DNA of 64,000 nt from the NCBI GenBank assembly GCA_932294295.1, contig OW028575.1, positions 40,892,753 through 40,956,752 on the forward strand, read 5' to 3'. Shown here one piece after another: positions 23,883 to 37,298 of this stretch (position 1 is its first letter; each line of letters starts with the position of its first letter). Both the position numbers and the translations under genes were made by a program. The notes below the pieces were generated by a model. That model worked only from the letters and a program-made list of their open reading frames with translations, was not told where the DNA came from and did not search any database. The stretch comes from Alitta virens. Taxonomy: Eukaryota; Annelida; Polychaeta; Phyllodocida; Nereididae.

Positions 23883-24035
23883 CATGGCCAATTGTGCCAC
23901 TTGCATTTACCATGCATTTGGATGAACGCATATGGAAAACGCATGGTTTTTGCCTCATTATAATTAGCTAAAAACCGTGAGTTTTCCATGCGTTTATCCT
24001 TCTCATGGAAAACACACATGGCACATTTGGCCATG
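23883..24035. mobile_element. Fold-back MITE, family CATGGCC, copy 4
   Basis: A 153 bp copy with both arms and the loop present, flanked by TA. It lies 0.9 kb from copy 3 in the same orientation. Confidence 0.9.
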
Positions 24036-26160
24036 TATACACGACCAGAAGACTTAGCATTTCTTTGATGGCATATACATAATACAGTCACTGTGTAGAG
24101 TAGATCTAACGCACGATATCTGCCTTTCCTCACACACTGACCCACTGAGAGAGCTAATTAAAGCAGCCAACACAAGATGGCTCAGTAGTAGCCATGTATA
24201 ATGGCTGCCTGTTGGCATCATCTAGCTTTTGAGGTGTATGGACGAGTGTCAGATTCTGTTAACTCTAAAAACACCCAGATAGCTAAGTCAACATGGCTGC
24301 CAAAATGGCCGCCGCTAGAATCAGGCCACTTGGCCTGCTTCCTGTTCCCCAGCTGTCCCTGGACTGTTGTGGACAGTCCATAGGTTGCTCCTGGATTGTC
24401 CATGAACTGTTGGGACTGCCGTTAGCAGTGGGTGGACAAGCAAGCCGTGAGATATGTCATCTGTGCTAGGACCATTCAGTGGTCAGGAAACCACAGTAGA
24501 ATGTTTGTCCACGTGAATTAAGGATAATTACTGTAATTAGGATGACGATTAAGGTCAATTTGGATGAGATATGTCTAGTGCTATAGAAATGAGCTCTAAC
24601 ATAACATGGCCAATCTACCAAAAGTTAAAAGGGAGAAAATAACACCGAAATTGTATTAAGTGAAACGAGTTGTTAGGCAACATCAAATTAATTATATTGG
24701 TACTATAGTGTGTAATGCAGGAAATCTTAGTTTAACTACATTGAAATGGTCTCCAAGTAAAAATCGCAGAGTCCATGAAACTTTTTTCGCTATTAAGATA
24801 CATCTTATCAGCCTGAACTTTTACAAATCACTTTGTTTTATTCTCGTCCGTTCCATTTGCTTTTGACAATTACAGCATTCGGCACTCAGGCAGATGGAAA
24901 GCTGTGGAACAATGGTAATGGAGTGGCAGCCAAGCAGAGCCAACCAGCGCCAAGCAAGCTGATGTATGAGAGAAGAGCAGCAATGGAAGCATGCGAATCT
25001 CTCCTTCATTTTCACCAACTTGGTTATCATGTTTTGCTTGATTAATCTTGAAAAGGAACTTTGCAAGTTACACAAACTTCAGAGGAGAAAAGAAAAGTTC
25101 TTGGGTCGGACACCAGCTGTAATTTACTTGGGCTACAATTATCCTGTCGGTTTGGCGTCTCTCTTTTTTCCTGAATTAATCGCTAGATCTTGCTCTGACG
25201 ACGCAGACGCCCTCTCGTGAGTTTTGTGCATGCCAGCATCTGAGTTGCGTCTGATCCAGACCTCCAGCTCAAGATCATGTCAAGCGCCCTCAAATGGATC
25301 GGACAGAAAGGACCAGGCGCAATATGCAGTGAAATGCTATCTACTGATGCTAACAGCCTCCCGTGCTGCTGTCTAGACAGTCGAATTATATAAAACTTCA
25401 GAAGACCAGTCAGCCAGACTAGAGCATCTGCCCTAGACAGCAATGACTGAAGTGTGTGAAAGTAGACACGTATCATTTGGTAGCTGATTGCATTCAACCC
25501 TAACGTTATCTAAATATTGTCCACTGGTGCAGAACAGGGCTACATGGAAATCGATTCACCAGCCAACATCTATGGACCCAGTAATTAGGAGCCTACTCTG
25601 GCACTTCATTTTTGCTTTAACTTTGCTTTTATCATGTGGCCACCTAAATAAAATTAGGAACTTCATTTTGGCTTCTGTAGAAATTGGTTATAGGAGTTAA
25701 TATCTGTTAAAATGTGTTAATATTTGATCTGCATTATCTTGTCTGTCTTGGAATCACCAAATTGCGGACCTCTTTCTGCACTTAATCTTGTATGTTTGAA
25801 TGCACTGTTATGCACAACTCATGGGTTAAGTTTTGGATCTGGATTGATACCCCATTTCCCTGCCTGCAGTAATTCTTAGAGTATAATGCTGACCAGCTTC
25901 AGTCTTTCCGATGGATGTGATAAAAGTGCCCATGTCTGCATGGCTCTCTTGATGTATGTGTCACATTGCGGCTTGTGGGGCATTTATCAGCCGAAGCTTT
26001 CATCTCTGCCTGGATTATGCCACCCATCCCAATGAGGAGACCAGGGGTTTTGCATGCAATGTGAGCTGACACACGCTCCCATCAAACTTGTAGCTAAGGA
26101 TTCATATGGAACAGACCTATACACCTGTGAAAATCCATGATAAATATTGACACGATATTG
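24036..26160. other. Non-coding sequence with YY1-like motifs
   Basis: 24170-24312 contains CAAGATGGC and AAAATGGCCGCC, YY1-like words also common in promoters. A consensus-like donor GTGAGT occurs at 25217-25222 after an open frame, but no acceptor or domain supports an exon. Confidence 0.35.
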
Positions 26161-26261
26161 TCCTATCTATCTATCTATCTATCTATCTATCTGTCTATCT
26201 GTCTATCTGTCTATCTGTCTGTCTGTCTCTCTCTCTGTCTGCCTGTCTGTCTGTCTGTCTC

Positions 26262-26309
<48 letters not shown>

Positions 26310-26537
26310 CCTACCTACCTACCTACCTATATATCTATAGATCTATATATCTATCTAGCTCTTTATCCGTCTATCTATCTATCTATTTATTTATCTATAT
26401 ATCTATCTATCTACCAACATACCTATCTATCTATATCTATCTATATATCTATACATATATCTATATATCTAACTATTTACCTATCTACCTAGTTACCTGT
26501 CTCTATCTATCTACGTACCTATATATATCTGTCTAAT
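26161..26537 (+). repeat. (CTAT/CTGT)n tetranucleotide microsatellite
   Basis: About 375 bases of CTAT, CTGT, CTAC and TATA-type units with gradual changes of unit along the array. It is one of the longest simple repeats in the window. Confidence 0.97.
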
Positions 26538-27821
26538 CTCTGGGTCCAGCCATATACTACCAGGTTTTTCTTTCGTTTTTTTTTTTCTTTTTTATGTTCA
26601 GGGAAATGTCACTTATTGATTGGTGCAACACCTGCTAGGCCCTGGTGTCCAGGCAAGAACGTGGACTAAATATAAATTCAAAATCAACAAAGTGTGATCA
26701 TTTATCAAATTCAAGCATAATTTGCTGATTTTCTTTCATATTATCAGGCAGATAGGGCTAAATCATATAATTCGACTAATATTTGTTGTTCTCTTGCATT
26801 TGGTATCTATACTGTGGCAAGCAAAATATCCCACCCTTGGGGTACATGTAAATGTTAATGTCCAACATGGTGTGGACGCCAACAAGCATTATCATCTAAT
26901 CGTTATGTCTGCCTCTGGCAGCTGGTCAAACAAACTGACCAAGCTTCAGACCAGTGGCATTGAGAGAAACAATATACAATAATTTGAAATTGATATCTTC
27001 TAACATTTATTACTCAAATCGATCAATTAAACAGCAATGTTATCCTACGACATTAAGTACTGCAACTTCTATGATTCAACGATCAATTTATACAAACACC
27101 ATACATATCGAGTGCACTGAAATAGAGGGCTAAATATGATTGACTGTTTTGTAACTTAGGTGGCTTCTCCACAAGTACTTACCTTGGTATCTCTGGGTCC
27201 TGTGGTCATATTCTCTTTTAATAATTGTTTCCACCAACTGATAATATCTGTGTCTGTGAATTATTTGAAGTAGGTGATCAAAGTGTTATGTCAAAATGCT
27301 ACAGTAATACACTGTATCTATCATACAATGGACGTTGAGTCACTCTCATTGATGTGGTATGCTTTATATTCAATTACAATCCAGCAGGCTATTCAGTAAA
27401 TATAGTGACATGTGTATAATCCCTTGCATGCATTCCAGCAACTGAATAGCATGAATTATAACATTGGTATGTACAGTCATATATATTTACATACATCCTC
27501 ATTGGCTGTTATCAGAAAAAAAGGAAATTATATAAGGGTACAAATATTTTGAAGATTTAATCTCACTTGACTCATATCAAAGTCACTGAGCATGACTGTT
27601 TTGCAAACTTGAATGTAACACTTCAGTTGATATGTAGTCTATTTGCCACCAACCTCTACCTTATCCAGACAAACACTTGACTGATCGTCCAAGGATGACG
27701 TCAGGCCAATAGAAATAAATGTTTACACAAACCCATTGTTGTGGTGAACTCCAATTGTGTTTTTAACCATGGACCGATAATAATAGTAAACACTTCAGGC
27801 TAGGTCAATGTCAGCATACTA
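26538..27821. other. Non-coding sequence
   Basis: Nothing recognised. Confidence 0.35.
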
Positions 27822-27962
27822 CATGGCCAATTGTGCCACGTGCGTTTTCCATGTGTTTGGATGAACGCATGGAAAACGCATGGTTTTTTGCCTCATTATA
27901 ATTAGCTAAAAACCATGCGTTTATCCTTCTCATGGAAAACGCACGTGGCACATTTGGCCATG
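27822..27962. mobile_element. Fold-back MITE, family CATGGCC, copy 5
   Basis: A 141 bp representative copy. Arms of about 60-65 bp contain the repeated motif CGCATGGAAAACGCATGG, with a CACGTG E-box near each end and a short AT-rich loop (GCCTCATTATAATTAGC). Termini are CATGGCC/GGCCATG with TA outside both ends, as expected of a non-autonomous Tc1/mariner-type element, though the superfamily cannot be proven without a transposase-bearing relative. Confidence 0.92.
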
Positions 27963-28371
27963 TATAAACAATATTGCATTATTTAGCCCTGAATGGAACA
28001 TGAATGGTTCAGCTTAATCAGAGTTGTTGCATTAACATGAATGGTTTTTAATTTGATTACCAAGCAACTTAAGGTACAGACAGCAACAGCAAAATAATAC
28101 TGTTATAAATACATCCATACACATTATAGATAATTCATTGCTGTTGGTATAGGCCTACCTATCATAGTTGCCTTGAGGTGACTTCCAGAAACCCAAGAAT
28201 AGAAGGGCTATTAGGCACACATCAAAGATTAGACATTACTATGTGGAATAGCCCATAGATATAATGCCATTAGTGCATGGAATTAAAGGGAAATGTGATT
28301 TTTTTTTTAAGATGATAATTCAGTCTCACATTTTCCCCACTGTATAACAATAATTATACTCCACTAATTAG

Positions 28372-28450
28372 ACTGTTTTCCTTTTGTTCTGAGCAGGCCA
28401 TAACCACCAACAAAAAGGTTAGTTAACTCCCTCCTATTCGGGATATAACT
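28372..28450 (-). repeat. Dispersed repeat family GGAGGGAGTTAACTAAC, copy 2 (fragment)
   Basis: On the minus strand it reads GGAGGGAGTTAACTAACCTT, then TTTGTTGGTGGTTAT and GAACAAAAGGAAAACAGTC, matching the other two copies. Confidence 0.65.
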
Positions 28451-30265
28451 ATTACCCATCCCAAACTTCTCCCCAAATTATTGTGTATAATTTGCTGTGA
28501 AATTAGCTGCAAAAGAACTCAATAAATATGCTAAGCCCCATATATATGCAGAGGGTGCAACCCCAAACCCTTCTTTCTACTATCTTTATTTTGTCCCTCC
28601 TCATCACTGACAACAACAACAGCAGCAGCAACAACATCTTCTGCATACAATGATGCAATGGAGATGCTATTTGCTGTCAGGCTGGTAGGAGCAACCTGAG
28701 ACAATAAGGCAAATGCAGTACTAGAGTGTCAGGGCAGGGTTACTGCTTTTAATAGCACCCTGTGTAGCTGACACCCCTCGCCCTGTTCTCTAATACCCTG
28801 GGTGTAAATATCACTCAATCATACCATCTCTCTCACTGCCTTGGCATTTGTTTCATACTGTTGAGACTTTTTTCTCTTTTTTTTTTTTTTTCTTTTTTTT
28901 GTCCCTTCACATGGACGAACTGCTACTAAATGGTTATTATATTCCTCCAGCAATCTAGTTTAATGTAACATTGCTTTCACAGCAGCTGGTCATTTCTTGT
29001 AGTGTCATTATTTCCATTTTAACTTTACTAACCTCCAAATGTTTTCAAATCGTCTCAAAATTACAATTTCTGCTCATTTGCAATTCTCAGCTTACTGATA
29101 GCGGGTCAAACATACTAACTGCTAAATGATAATTAAAATATTAAATATAATTCAATTATTGATATTCTTTACAGCTGTATGGACAGTGTATGCTTATCCA
29201 TACTTTTTTCTATCGCACAAATCCATGTCAAGGCGGCATCCAGACATATCTCCAAAGGATATATGTATAAATGATTTCACTCTGCATAAATAAATACAGA
29301 GTGTGCATTTGATTATTCAATAGTTTGCAGCTGTCATGCATGTGCAGATTGACACAACACCTGTGCCTACCTGCCATCTCATATATCCAAACTGACACTA
29401 AACATACTTGCTGGTGATAAAAAGCATCCCTGAGTTACCCCTGCTCACCAGGTAATGTAAATAGACGTCATCTGATCCCAGTGTTTTCTCGTCCTAACAT
29501 GACCCCCCCCCCCCCCCTTATTAAAGGTGATCCACCATAGAAACGATTGGGTGGACCATGTAACCAAAGACATGGTGCACAAGACGTGGACAGGGCAAGT
29601 TACACTCTCCTATGATTGTAATTTTTTTAATCTTATATTATTCCGAGCTTATATTTTTTCCGTTTCATATTCATTTCATCTGTGTTACTTCTTAGAGGCG
29701 GAGAACTATTCGAGAAGGTTTAATTATTTTGCAAAAGGTGTTCCATATTATTTCTATTCAGAAAAAAAGAAAAAAGGGACAGTTATTCATGGATTATCTC
29801 CGTGGAGGTACATTGGGGTGAACACATCTAATACAATTGTGTTATGTCGATGTAATTCTTCTGGTCTATTAAGGGACCACTTATTGCATATACAGAGGCC
29901 TGGGAGGGTCCCCCGTTTGACCTCACACTGCAGGTGCGTGAAGGTGTAGCCAAGGGTCCTAAATGTGCCCCCATGTACTTGCAATGTATTTAGCACGTTC
30001 ATATTCCCTAATGCCCATAATAACCCTTGAGGAATGACCTGTCAGCGATCCTGGTAGGGCACGGGGCAATACCCTAATTACCCTGCAACCTTTAACCAAC
30101 CCGGAGAATGTCAAGAGGGTACGTTCATCACATGAGGAAGGTCAGAGGGGAATGGACAGGGTTGGGTAAGATTGGCTGAATTTATTGCTATACGTTAATT
30201 AGTATTTTACACCAGAAGGCAACTAGGCAAAGTGATTACGTTGCTCTACCCTTAACACAGAAACC
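28451..30265. other. Non-coding sequence with homopolymer tracts
   Basis: Contains a T-rich tract at about 28866-28900 and a C run at about 29502-29518. The 140-codon open frame at 29527-29949 has no recognisable domain. Confidence 0.35.
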
Positions 30266-30277
30266 GTAAGCATACAA

Positions 30278-30469
30278 CGGGGGCCTAGCTCAGAGGTAGC
30301 GCTCTGGGCTTCCAACCGCTGTGTGGGGTCCTGGGTTCGATTCCCTGTCGAGCCTAAGTTGGATGGCTGTTTCATCCTTTGTCTCATTGCCATGGTCTCT
30401 GCCTGTCCTAATTAGCCCAACTGGTGCAGAAATACAGGACGTAAAGCCCTAATTACAAACACACACACA
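30278..30469 (+). mobile_element. tRNA-derived SINE, copy 5
   Basis: Copy with a 5-base insertion (GTGTG) between the anticodon-like and T-like arms, and an (AC)n tail. The duplication is GTAAGCRTACAA at 30266-30277 and 30470-30481, with one mismatch in 12. Confidence 0.93.
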
Positions 30470-30525
30470 GTAAGCGTACAAATATTGTTATACCTATTAC
30501 GTCCATGGTTAGGTATTAGTTATAT

Positions 30526-30695
30526 CCCTCATGGTCGGGATTGTTACTAACATTTTTGCTATGAGGGATATAACTAACTTATACTCCATTAAACATTTTG
30601 GTTTACTGCCTATATCACACAATATTCAGTTTGCACTCAATTTCGTTGGTTATATCCTGCACAGAACAATAGGAAAACTATCTAGGTGGAATATT
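30526..30695 (+). repeat. Dispersed repeat family GGAGGGAGTTAACTAAC, copy 3
   Basis: Shares GAGGGATATAACTAACTTAT, ACTCCATTARACAT, ATTCAGTTTGCACTC and AACWRTAGGAAAAC with copy 1. It lies 45 bases after SINE copy 5. Confidence 0.7.
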
Positions 30696-33600
30696 TGTCA
30701 ACAAGTAACCTACTGTATGTCACAGGTCACAATCAGAATTATGACATCATCCAGTAATATACCCTTGAGGTTTAGTTTTAATAGACAGACCATGGACAGA
30801 CTTTTGATGAACTCTTGACGAGTATGCTTTACAGATAATCAGTTGCGTGCAACTGGTCTCTTTGGAACTTCCAAAAATTCAATTTTTGATATATGTCTCC
30901 CTCCTCCATTAAAAAAGATACACACACACAAAAACTATAACATGTTTTACATATTAAATTATTATAAATAAATACCCCAATATAAAGCTCAAGACAATTA
31001 AGTGCAAACATAAACCAATTCAGACTTCACTACAAAAAAAATATGTAATATACATATTGCTTTAAGTAGTTTTGACCTCATGCTCCAGTTGGGCAAACAA
31101 GTTCCATGCATCAATCAATGGAATCCCATAGGAACCTGGCCTCTAACAGAGGATTACTGAATGGACTTTGGTCTCTTTAACTGCCCTGAATGACCATTAC
31201 AGGCATCAGGCTGGACCAATGCAAAGCTGAGAGAAACTGGACAAGTATATGAATGGTCTCATTAACCTAATCAGTTATCTATTACGATGGGTTTTACAAG
31301 CTTTTATGGCACAAACCATACTGACCCATGTCTACTCTTGTCTCCATGCCCATGTCTGCTGTGAGCCATCAAACAAAAGTGCTGAAAAGAGCCATATAAC
31401 TGAAGTTCACGCGGTGCAAGTTATACCACATCGTAAGACCTAATTAATTTTACATAATTTCGCAATTAAAGTCTAGTATAACAATTTAGAACCACTTTGG
31501 CATCATAGAGGTTACCAGCTATTTTTACACACAAACCAGGTAACCAGTCGGTCAGTGACTTGTCTTCAGAGTTGAACGGATGACCAGAGCTTAATCACCT
31601 TTCATGTGGGTGATCTATGTGCAGCTTGACCTATCTCATTTAATAACATGGATTGCTAGGGCTGGAGGGTCTGTGGATGGCAATGTATTGAGCATAGATC
31701 CTGGCTGTCCATTCCATCTTATCACCCTCAGCCATCTTGGAGCAGCTAGCCTGCTTGTCTGCAGGTTCCTAATATTTGGTTGGATCATGGTTGGATCCAT
31801 CCCACATCCCTAATACTCCACATCAGCAACCAGTCTGTTGGCCTGCCACTATCCACCAGCCTCCAGAACTTGCTTTCCATCTCTCTGTCTGATACGTTGT
31901 CCAGATTACACGATGACATGGGATGGGAATTCCTCTCTGTTGGACTTTGTTACTGCTCATTGCACCTGATGCCATTTCGAAAAAATAACCAAAAACTAAC
32001 TTACTAATACACTAATATAAATGTTCTGCAACAATAGGAAAAAACATGGTAAACACCAAAAGATATTTTAACGAACATGAGGAAATAACACAGAGAAAAC
32101 CTATTAGTAATAAAGTATTACAGTTACTTGAATTGGATCAGCCATGACTTCTATTAGGGACAGCACGTGTGAGAAATCCCACAATGAACATATTCACCAA
32201 ACACGCACCTCACTTGAGCTGAACTGCTGAAGTGTTGAATCAAGCAACAGTAATCTTTGACGAGAGCATAGCACACATCCTTTGCAATTCGGCTAAGGGA
32301 TGCAGTCCTGACCTGGTCGTGCTGAATGGCCCAACAGGGAATTGCATTGGACTCCTGTAGTCCATTTGCTCAGGCCAGCTGAAGTTATTGACTTATTTAA
32401 AATGTCGTTTCAATCGCTATATCTGACCAAATGGTCCGGTGGGTAGCTGTATTTACCCTGCTTATTCGAAGGGTCGTTGAACCTTCTATTACTGTAACAA
32501 ATCTATTTTTGGATGAAAGGCCACATTTTGGTAAGTTGGTTTCATTGCAAATGCTTGGCTGATATCCACTCATTCCCTGTTGTTATCTGAAATAATACAG
32601 CTGACAGTGATGGTCTGATACCAAAATGTTACAAAAATGTTACAAAAATGCACGAGCAGCGAGGGTATCAAATGAGTTGTCACACCTCCCCTAAAAGCAT
32701 GCCATGTTGTCAGGTGTCAGGAGTGGGTTGTCATCAATAACTGATACAACACAAACGCGTTAGATGTGACCACAAACAGGGCTGGAGATCCTTCGACTGT
32801 TTGTCAAGTGACACTGTGGACAGGACAATGAAAAGAGGGAAGGGAAAAAGGCACTTCGGCATTGTTGACTGTCCCACATACGGGGATGGGACGCGTGACC
32901 CAGACTGCGGTGTTTGCTGACAGAATCACATTGTGGAGTCACCTTTGTGGAAGTCACATTCGTTGGGAAGTCACGTTGTGGTGATGAAACGAATGGGCAG
33001 CCCAATGCAATTTTGGTGACGGATGACACTTTGGTCACCCCCAGAATAGAAAGAGGCAGCTAAGTGTGAGCCAGTCAGTCGGCCAGAAATCCTGGCATTG
33101 CCATATATCAAGGCTTCACTCAGTCAGCCAGCTCCCTGCCAACACCAACCCTCTGAACTTGTTTGTTGAAAAATTCATAAGCGTGGATGGCAACCAAAGT
33201 GAGCCAATTGAATAGGGCGATTGAATGGGGCCACCCCTGAAGGCCACATCCAAGCTGTCCTTCACTCACTGCTCTATTGTATCGGGCGATAAATCGGCCA
33301 TAAAACTTGAGGCATATGGCTTCAAATACAGTTGCACTCTCCAAATTGTGTTAGGCTTTTGGAAAGCAATACAGTTGCGAGGGCAGGTCATTGGGAAGGC
33401 TGTGTGTGAAGCTACTTCATCACAATTACCCCTAATGGACGTGCCGGCCTTCAAGTATCAATGAAAGACCCGAAACGAGTTCCATCTCGGCTTGCTGGTT
33501 GGTATCCTCTCAGTGAATAAATGGCAGCTTCTGGTCGTTGACGGACCATACAATGGCATCAATACATTCTCTGGTTGACTGGTCACTAACAAGGCCTAAG

Positions 33601-34122
33601 TAATTCACTTGCAAGCTAGGTAAATCATGGCCAGTGCATTGACCGATATGGCCATGCTAATATGGTCTGTCGAAGCTGTTAAGTCAGGAGCCGCACATTG
33701 ATATTTTGGGAGCAGTGTTACTGACTGGTTTTTCTTTCTTTAAATCGTTCATGACAATTTTAATCACTGCAACCCAATCAACTTATGTTGAAACTAAAAT
33801 GTAACTCGATGTCTAAGTCTGATTCCAACATTTAATAAAATTCTTTGGATGTAACTTGAGGTAATGTTGTTGGAGATGGCTGTTCAGATAACCGGAATGA
33901 AAAAGAAACAACAAAAAAACCGGACCTTTTTGAGTGGTAATGAATGCTAGACTACACAGCCACTAAAATCTTTCACTGGAATCCTGTCTAGATTGAGGTA
34001 TTCTAGGATGGAGTGGACATTTACTGGCTGCAGCTGCTTCTCATTCTGCTGAATAGGGGTTAAGTAGAGATGCAATACGCGTAACCGCAGACACCAGCTC
34101 AGCGGACAAGGGCTCCAGCAAT
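30696..34122. other. Non-coding sequence
   Basis: No supported feature apart from a short tandem of ACAAAAATGTT at about 32622-32650. Confidence 0.35.
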
Positions 34123-34263
34123 CTGCCTGTCGTCTCCTTGTGGGCTCCAGTGGGTCTCATGCCACCATTTAAGGCTGCCATGTCTTTGTGCAGTAAGTGG
34201 CATTGATGAAGGTGAGGCATGCAAGGATGTTGTCACAAACCTAGTGCAACAAGGATATGTCCT
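34123..34263 (+). repeat. 141 bp dispersed direct repeat, copy 1
   Basis: From CTGCC through GTCGTCTCCTTGTGGGCTCC, GGTCTCATGCCACC and GTGCAGTAAGTGGC to GGATATGTCCT this matches 39188-39328 with only about four differences. The type of element is unknown. Confidence 0.88.
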
Positions 34264-34685
34264 ATGGCTACTAATAATGGATATTCAATACTCAACCAAA
34301 TCAATAAAAAAAAAGCCTGTTTTAAAGAGATTATGCTGTGTCAACTTAGCCGGCTGCCATTAAAATATCTACACAAGTGAAGTATAGAGCACAGACTTTA
34401 ACTTACTGCAGTATTGATACAATATGACCAACCAATTATGTGTCTCATAAGAATAATTGAAAATATTGAGTTTTTAATTCAATTGTTATTATGGTACAGA
34501 TAACCAACAAAAATTTAATATAAGACCAGTTCAGATCGTCCCTAAGTTCTAATCTGTACACAAGGAAGGAGCCTGATAAAGTGGTTACTCACTCAAGACC
34601 AACTTCTGAAGTATTCAATTAGACATCAGCCATCTTGCATAAGAGCTTTGCAAACACTTGTGGTAAGAAAAGCAGGACTTCAGTC

Positions 34686-34864
34686 AGCCCGAGAAATCTT
34701 ATGTTCGCTTAGCTCTTAGCCCGAGAAATATGATGTTCGCTCAGCTCTCGTTAATTATCTGACATTTGTGAGCACCGATCGCCGCCAATGGCGGCTCACT
34801 ATAAACGTCACAATATGAATAAGAGCCGACAGCGGCTTGCGGTCAGGAAGGGTTGCTCGGGCTA
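34686..34864. mobile_element. 179 bp MITE with TAGCCCGAG-type ends and a 10 bp target duplication
   Basis: Flanked by a perfect direct repeat GACTTCAGTC at 34676-34685 and 34865-34874. The ends are AGCCCGAG and CTCGGGCTA. Inside, a 34-base unit (AGCCCGAGAAAT to TTCGCTYAGCTCT) is repeated twice at the left, and GTGAGC with CGCC pairs with GGCG and GCTCAC in the middle. A 9-10 bp duplication is typical of Mutator-like elements, but that assignment is inferred from size only. Confidence 0.8.
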
Positions 34865-34874
34865 GACTTCAGTC

Positions 34875-37084
34875 TGCTTGACTGACACATTGCTTTCCAC
34901 TAAGTGCACTGTAAAAAACAACATTCCATATGGTATTCGTATTTCCATAAAACTACTGCAGATTGTCAGTTTTTTTTCGTTGTTTTTTTCGTTCTGTAGC
35001 CTTTCGGGTCTTGTCTCTGCAAAAAATCTGCTGTGTCAGGGCCAGAGGGTCATTGACCTTTTAACAGCAGACTATGCACTTGGCAGTCATTCTTCAAGTC
35101 CATCATGCAATACAAACAAAAAGTCAGCTGGGCTGGCCTGTGTTTATTGTTTAGCTGCATCTGCCAGGTGGACCTGTGTCCGATATATTTTGTTTACTGT
35201 TGTGTCTCCCTTTATCTGTCTATGTCCCTCTGTCTGTCCTGTGCCAGTCTTGAGTCTACTTTTAATACGTGAATAACATTGTATATTTCTGATCTGTGTT
35301 AGCAGGTTTTTTCACCATAGAATCATACGTACTACATGATGTGAATAATTTCAGACCTGCTCGCAACTAGATCTGGCAGCGGTCATTGCGCTGACGCTGT
35401 TCAGTAGATCCTGGTGCTGCCTGTCAGGTCCGCGCCATGCTCCTATGTGTGCTCATAGGCAACTGCGCTGGAAAGCTGCTGCTCGAGATGAGGATGCAAA
35501 TGATATGATCAGACAGAGATATTTGATGCCCCATTAGCCCAAGGTGCTATCATTGCTCGGATAACGATATCAACCAGAGCTTGGTATATGGATTGATTAA
35601 CTTGAAATGGGATGAAGTGACTGGCGTTTGCCCTTTTATTCATGACTGGCTTGCAATTTGGTAATGAAACAAAACACAGAACAATGCCAAGCTTGATTGG
35701 CCCTCAGCACTAAGCCAAAGGCTACAGCACCCTGGTCTCAATGTTTGTGTGCCATGTTGGTGTATAGACTGCAGCAACATTGCAGCCCTGGGTCATTGCT
35801 TTAGAGTTTCGAGACATACAGCTTCGAGACATTGGTCCCACATCCTCCTGCAGATTAACCCTCAGAATATGACCTATGCCTAAATAAGGGCGAGAGATTG
35901 CTTTATTTAACTCCTAATAGTTCCTGCTGGTAATATACAAACCAGGTAATTGTCTACAGTCGTTCAGAAGTTGCATATTTTTATGAGTACTGTAGGTACG
36001 ACTTCAAAAGGTCATAGGCAAGATAGTGAACAGGATTCGAACCCATGCATCCTGAACAACTTCAACTTGGCCACTTAGCCTCATCTCATTTGACTGTTGA
36101 CCCACTATACACTTCCCTGTTTGCAAAACCCAATATAATTTCTTCGCAAGGTCTTACCTGATTTGAATATTCTTACAATTGAGTCCATATCCATGAGAGG
36201 AGCTGCATTATGGCAATTTATGCAAGCAGTTGCTTCCTACTACCCAGATTGCCCAAACCTGTGACTGTGAATGCCAAAGATAGCTTCTGTTTGCACACCT
36301 CATCCCTTCAACCAATAAGAACCTGACACCCTGACTTTGCCTTCTGTTTTGGGCTTCCTCGTAGATTGTCAGTTACTTGACTGGCATTTCTTGTCCTTGT
36401 CACTAAATACCCTGCACAAAAATATCCTAAAACCAGGAATTGAAACCCTGAATATCAATGTATTCCAGTACTGTGTATTGAAGAAATGAAGTGACAAAAG
36501 CTAATCAGAATGGTACCTTTCAATTGATTGTTTTATAATTATGATATAAATCAATATATATCTAGTAGTATAGAGAGCAATGGTATTTACTATTTCATGA
36601 TAATTACATTAAACCATTGGTTGGATGAATATTTTTTACTCAAAACTGCTTACAAAGGCATTTAAATATCACACAATTTATATAAACGGTGCTAGACCTT
36701 GTGATTTTATATTGTCTTTATCTCCGGTGCTTTTACCACGATTTTACTGCATATTTTGTATATATCTTGCACCCCAATTTTGGGGGTTGAAATATATAAA
36801 TAAATGATCAGATTGTCTGCCAAAGTACCAGGCAACATGAAACCAAGAATTGAGAGCTATATACCTGGCTTTAAAAGAAAGCCAGATTAGTTGTTGGTGT
36901 GTGGTGTCACTGGTGTGTGCTAAGGAGGTGGGATTAAACTTGAATTACTGACCAGTGCTGAAGCACAGCTGTTTGTAACACCGACAGATCAATGACCATT
37001 TCTGGCCAGATTTCTCAAATACTTTAACCCCAAATTACTGAGGAGTATTGGTGTAGTATGTATACAGCTGTATCGCCCATTTTT
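34875..37084. other. Non-coding sequence
   Basis: No exon recognised. The stretch 36690-36805 (ending AAATATATAAATAAATG) resembles a retroposon 3' end but shows no protein signature. Confidence 0.35.
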
Positions 37085-37093
37085 TCAATTAAG

Positions 37094-37095
<2 letters not shown>

Positions 37096-37125
<30 letters not shown>

Positions 37126-37298
37126 TTAGGGCTTTACATCCTGTATTTCTGCACCAGTTGGGCTAACTAGGACAGGCAGAGACCATGGCAATGAGACGAA
37201 GGATGAAACAGCCATCCAACTTAGACTCGACCGGGAATAGAACCCGGGACCCAGCGGTTGGAAGCCCAGAGCGCTACCTCTGAGCTAGACCCCCGTCC
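37096..37298 (-). mobile_element. tRNA-derived SINE, copy 6, with perfect target-site duplication
   Basis: Inverted copy: (TG)n tail at 37096-37124, then body and head read on the minus strand. It is flanked by a perfect 11 bp duplication TCAATTAAGAT at 37085-37095 and 37299-37309. This marks it as a probable recent insertion and is good evidence for LINE-driven retroposition. Confidence 0.95.

Noticed and set aside
24966..25222. Exon ending at a GTGAGT donor
   Set aside because: No acceptor, no domain, and a single consensus donor is expected by chance.
26147..26536. Tyr/Leu/Ser/Ile-repeat protein of 129 codons
   Set aside because: Translation of the CTAT microsatellite.
29527..29949. 140-codon open frame as a gene
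   Set aside because: No domain, AT-rich, no splice or promoter context, and a length compatible with chance in 64 kb.
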